Assembly (NCBI GenBank): GCA_028820325.1
Contig: JAPPJO010000031.1
Span: 1-64,000 of the forward strand
DNA length: 64,000 nucleotides
Source of the DNA: Gammaproteobacteria bacterium
Lineage (GTDB): Bacteria; Gemmatimonadota; Gemmatimonadetes; Longimicrobiales; Gaopeijiaceae
Direction of reading: 5' to 3'
A program made the position numbers and the translations under genes. Position 1 is the first letter of the stretch; the number at the start of each line of letters is the position of its first letter. The notes under the pieces are model-generated. The model saw only the letters and a program-made list of their open reading frames with translations, was not told where the DNA came from and searched no databases. Positions 62,864-64,000 of this stretch are shown piece by piece.

Positions 62864-64000
62864 ATGACGAAACGATGGTCCACTGACTCGAACACCCAAC
62901 CGTCGCGCGGGCGGCGACACCGCGCCGCCGGTCCCGTTCACTTCACCCTTCTTCTCGCGGCCGCGGCGCTCGCCCTGGCAGCCCCCGCAACCGCCCAGGA
63001 ACCCGGCAATATCACCGGTCAGGTCACCGACGCGACCGCCGGCACGCCGCTCGGCGAGGTCCAGGTCTACCTGGCCGGCGCCGGTCTCGGCACTCTCTCC
63101 CGCCAGGACGGCCGCTACCTGCTCGTCAACGTGCCGGCGGGCACCTACGAGATGCGCGCCGAGCGCATCGGCATGAGCACCGTGAGTACCCAGGTCACCG
63201 TGACCGCGGGCGAGACCGTGGTGCAGGACTTCACACTCTCCTCCGAAGCCCTCGGCCTCGACGAGATCATCGTCACCGGCACCGCCGGAGGTCAGCAGCG
63301 CCGGGCGGTCGCCAACGTCGTCGGCACCCTCGAGGTCTCCGCGCAGATCGAGGAGATCGCGCCCGCCAGCTTCCAGCAACTGCTGGCCGGGCAGGTGGCA
63401 GGGGTCGGGGTGCAGATCGGCGGGGGCAACGTCGGCACCGGCGGCAACGTCCTCATCCGCGGCATCGGCACCCTCACGCAGGGATCGAGCACGAGGCAGG
63501 CCAACACCGGGCCACTGGTCTACGTCGACGGGGTCCGCATCAACGCCGACAACCGCGCCGGGCCTTCAAGCGGTGCGGGCACCTCGCGCCTGAACGACAT
63601 CAACCCCGAGGAGATCGAGCGCATCGAGGTCATCAAGGGCCCGGCCGCGGCGACGCTGTACGGGACCGAGGCGTCCAACGGCGTCATCCAGATCATCACC
63701 CGCAAGGGCCAGACCGGCCGGCCCGTCGTCAGCCTTACCGTCCGCCAGGGCGGCAACTGGTTCAATAATCCGGACGGGCGCATCCCCACCAACTACGGCC
63801 TGGTCGGCGGGCGGATCATCAGCCAGGACCTGTACGCCGAGGAGGTCGCCGCCGGCCGGCAGATGTTCCGCACCGGACACCTCCAGAACTACGACCTGAG
63901 CGTCTCGGGCGGCACCAACGACCTCACCTACTTCCTGTCGGTGGGTCACGACAACGAGCAGGGCTACATGCTCAACAACCAGATCGAGAAGACCTCGGTC
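62864..64000 (+). CDS. SusC/RagA-type TonB-linked outer membrane protein, 5' part
   Basis: The frame starts at ATG 62864 and stays open to the right edge (379 codons). Signal peptide is about residues 1-45 (LLLAAAALALAAPATAQ). A carboxypeptidase-regulatory-like domain follows (GNITGQVTDATAGTPLGEVQ, 47-130), then the plug domain from about 135, with QQLLAGQVAGVGVQIGGGNV, GPLVYVDGVRIN and NPEEIERIEVIKGPAAATLY. It imports a polymer-derived ligand with energy from TonB. The beta-barrel lies beyond the window. The plug signature matches the domain attached to the M56 protease at 5.3 kb. Confidence 0.9.
   Translation, partial: MTKRWSTDSNTQPSRGRRHRAAGPVHFTLLLAAAALALAAPATAQEPGNITGQVTDATAGTPLGEVQVYLAGAGLGTLSRQDGRYLLVNVPAGTYEMRAERIGMSTVSTQVTVTAGETVVQDFTLSSEALGLDEIIVTGTAGGQQRRAVANVVGTLEVSAQIEEIAPASFQQLLAGQVAGVGVQIGGGNVGTGGNVLIRGIGTLTQGSSTRQANTGPLVYVDGVRINADNRAGPSSGAGTSRLNDINPEEIERIEVIKGPAAATLYGTEASNGVIQIITRKGQTGRPVVSLTVRQGGNWFNNPDGRIPTNYGLVGGRIISQDLYAEEVAAGRQMFRTGHLQNYDLSVSGGTNDLTYFLSVGHDNEQGYMLNNQIEKTSV

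Overview
The window is a GC-rich bacterial chromosome segment that most resembles Gemmatimonadota. That placement is inferred from gene content: several 6-bladed beta-propeller lipoproteins, a SusC/RagA-type TonB-linked receptor, secreted S9 peptidases with WD40-like repeats, a BlaI/M56 pair, Tat-exported Gfo/Idh enzymes and DUF1080. No rRNA, tRNA or CRISPR array was found.

Layout. 1-3.7 kb: the tail of a tyrosine recombinase, an integrase-side intergenic region with a 19-bp palindrome and a hairpin repeat (an inverted copy lies near 3.9 kb), then a three-gene operon: membrane protein, ECF sigma factor, and a predicted anti-sigma/beta-propeller fusion. 4-8.6 kb: HU, then a BlaI repressor and an M56 metallopeptidase with a TonB-plug-like C-terminus. 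The M56 gene is followed by a decayed tandem copy of its 3' half that survives as a small lipoprotein gene; a propeller lipoprotein gene diverges from blaI. 8.6-11.4 kb: metX-metB behind a SAM-I riboswitch. 11.4-15.5 kb: DUF411 and DUF2891 proteins, a serine hydrolase, and an AbrB/PIN toxin-antitoxin pair. 15.5-24.6 kb: S9 peptidase, NfeD-like protein and flotillin, a tiny Pro/Lys-rich gene, SixA, another propeller lipoprotein, a second S9 peptidase and a Phd/PIN pair. 24.6-32.5 kb: tandemly duplicated cupins, an SDR and ilvE on the minus strand, then TVP38, a disulfide oxidoreductase, thrB and thrC on the plus strand. 32.5-37.3 kb: small membrane proteins, a sialidase-like lipoprotein, an MBL-fold lipoprotein and an ABC permease/ATPase pair.

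37.4-52.4 kb is a polar array of twelve minus-strand genes, many overlapping by 1-4 bases, ending at a canonical intrinsic terminator. It encodes two Gfo/Idh oxidoreductases, a DUF1080 (3-keto-glycoside hydrolase/lyase-type) protein, two TIM-barrel epimerase-like proteins, a GMC oxidoreductase with its gluconate-2-dehydrogenase-subunit-3-type partner, an MFS transporter, two M20 hydrolases, a PLP decarboxylase and a DUF3299 protein. The best reading is a C3-oxidation (3-keto-glycoside) route for cleaving glycosides in the periplasm.

52.6-64 kb: DUF2203 with a small partner, MATE exporter, Lon-N protein, an RHH/PIN pair, an alpha/beta hydrolase, a PQQ-type quinoprotein lipoprotein, murB, a DCC-family protein, a third S9 peptidase, and the 5' part of a SusC/RagA receptor running off the right edge.

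Regulation visible in the DNA includes sigma70-type promoters with 17-bp spacers (blaI, metX, both cupins, the propeller gene at 21.8 kb). An ACGAA-N4-TTCGT operator candidate is shared by the blaI promoter and that propeller promoter. Each of the three toxin-antitoxin modules has repeat elements at its promoter.
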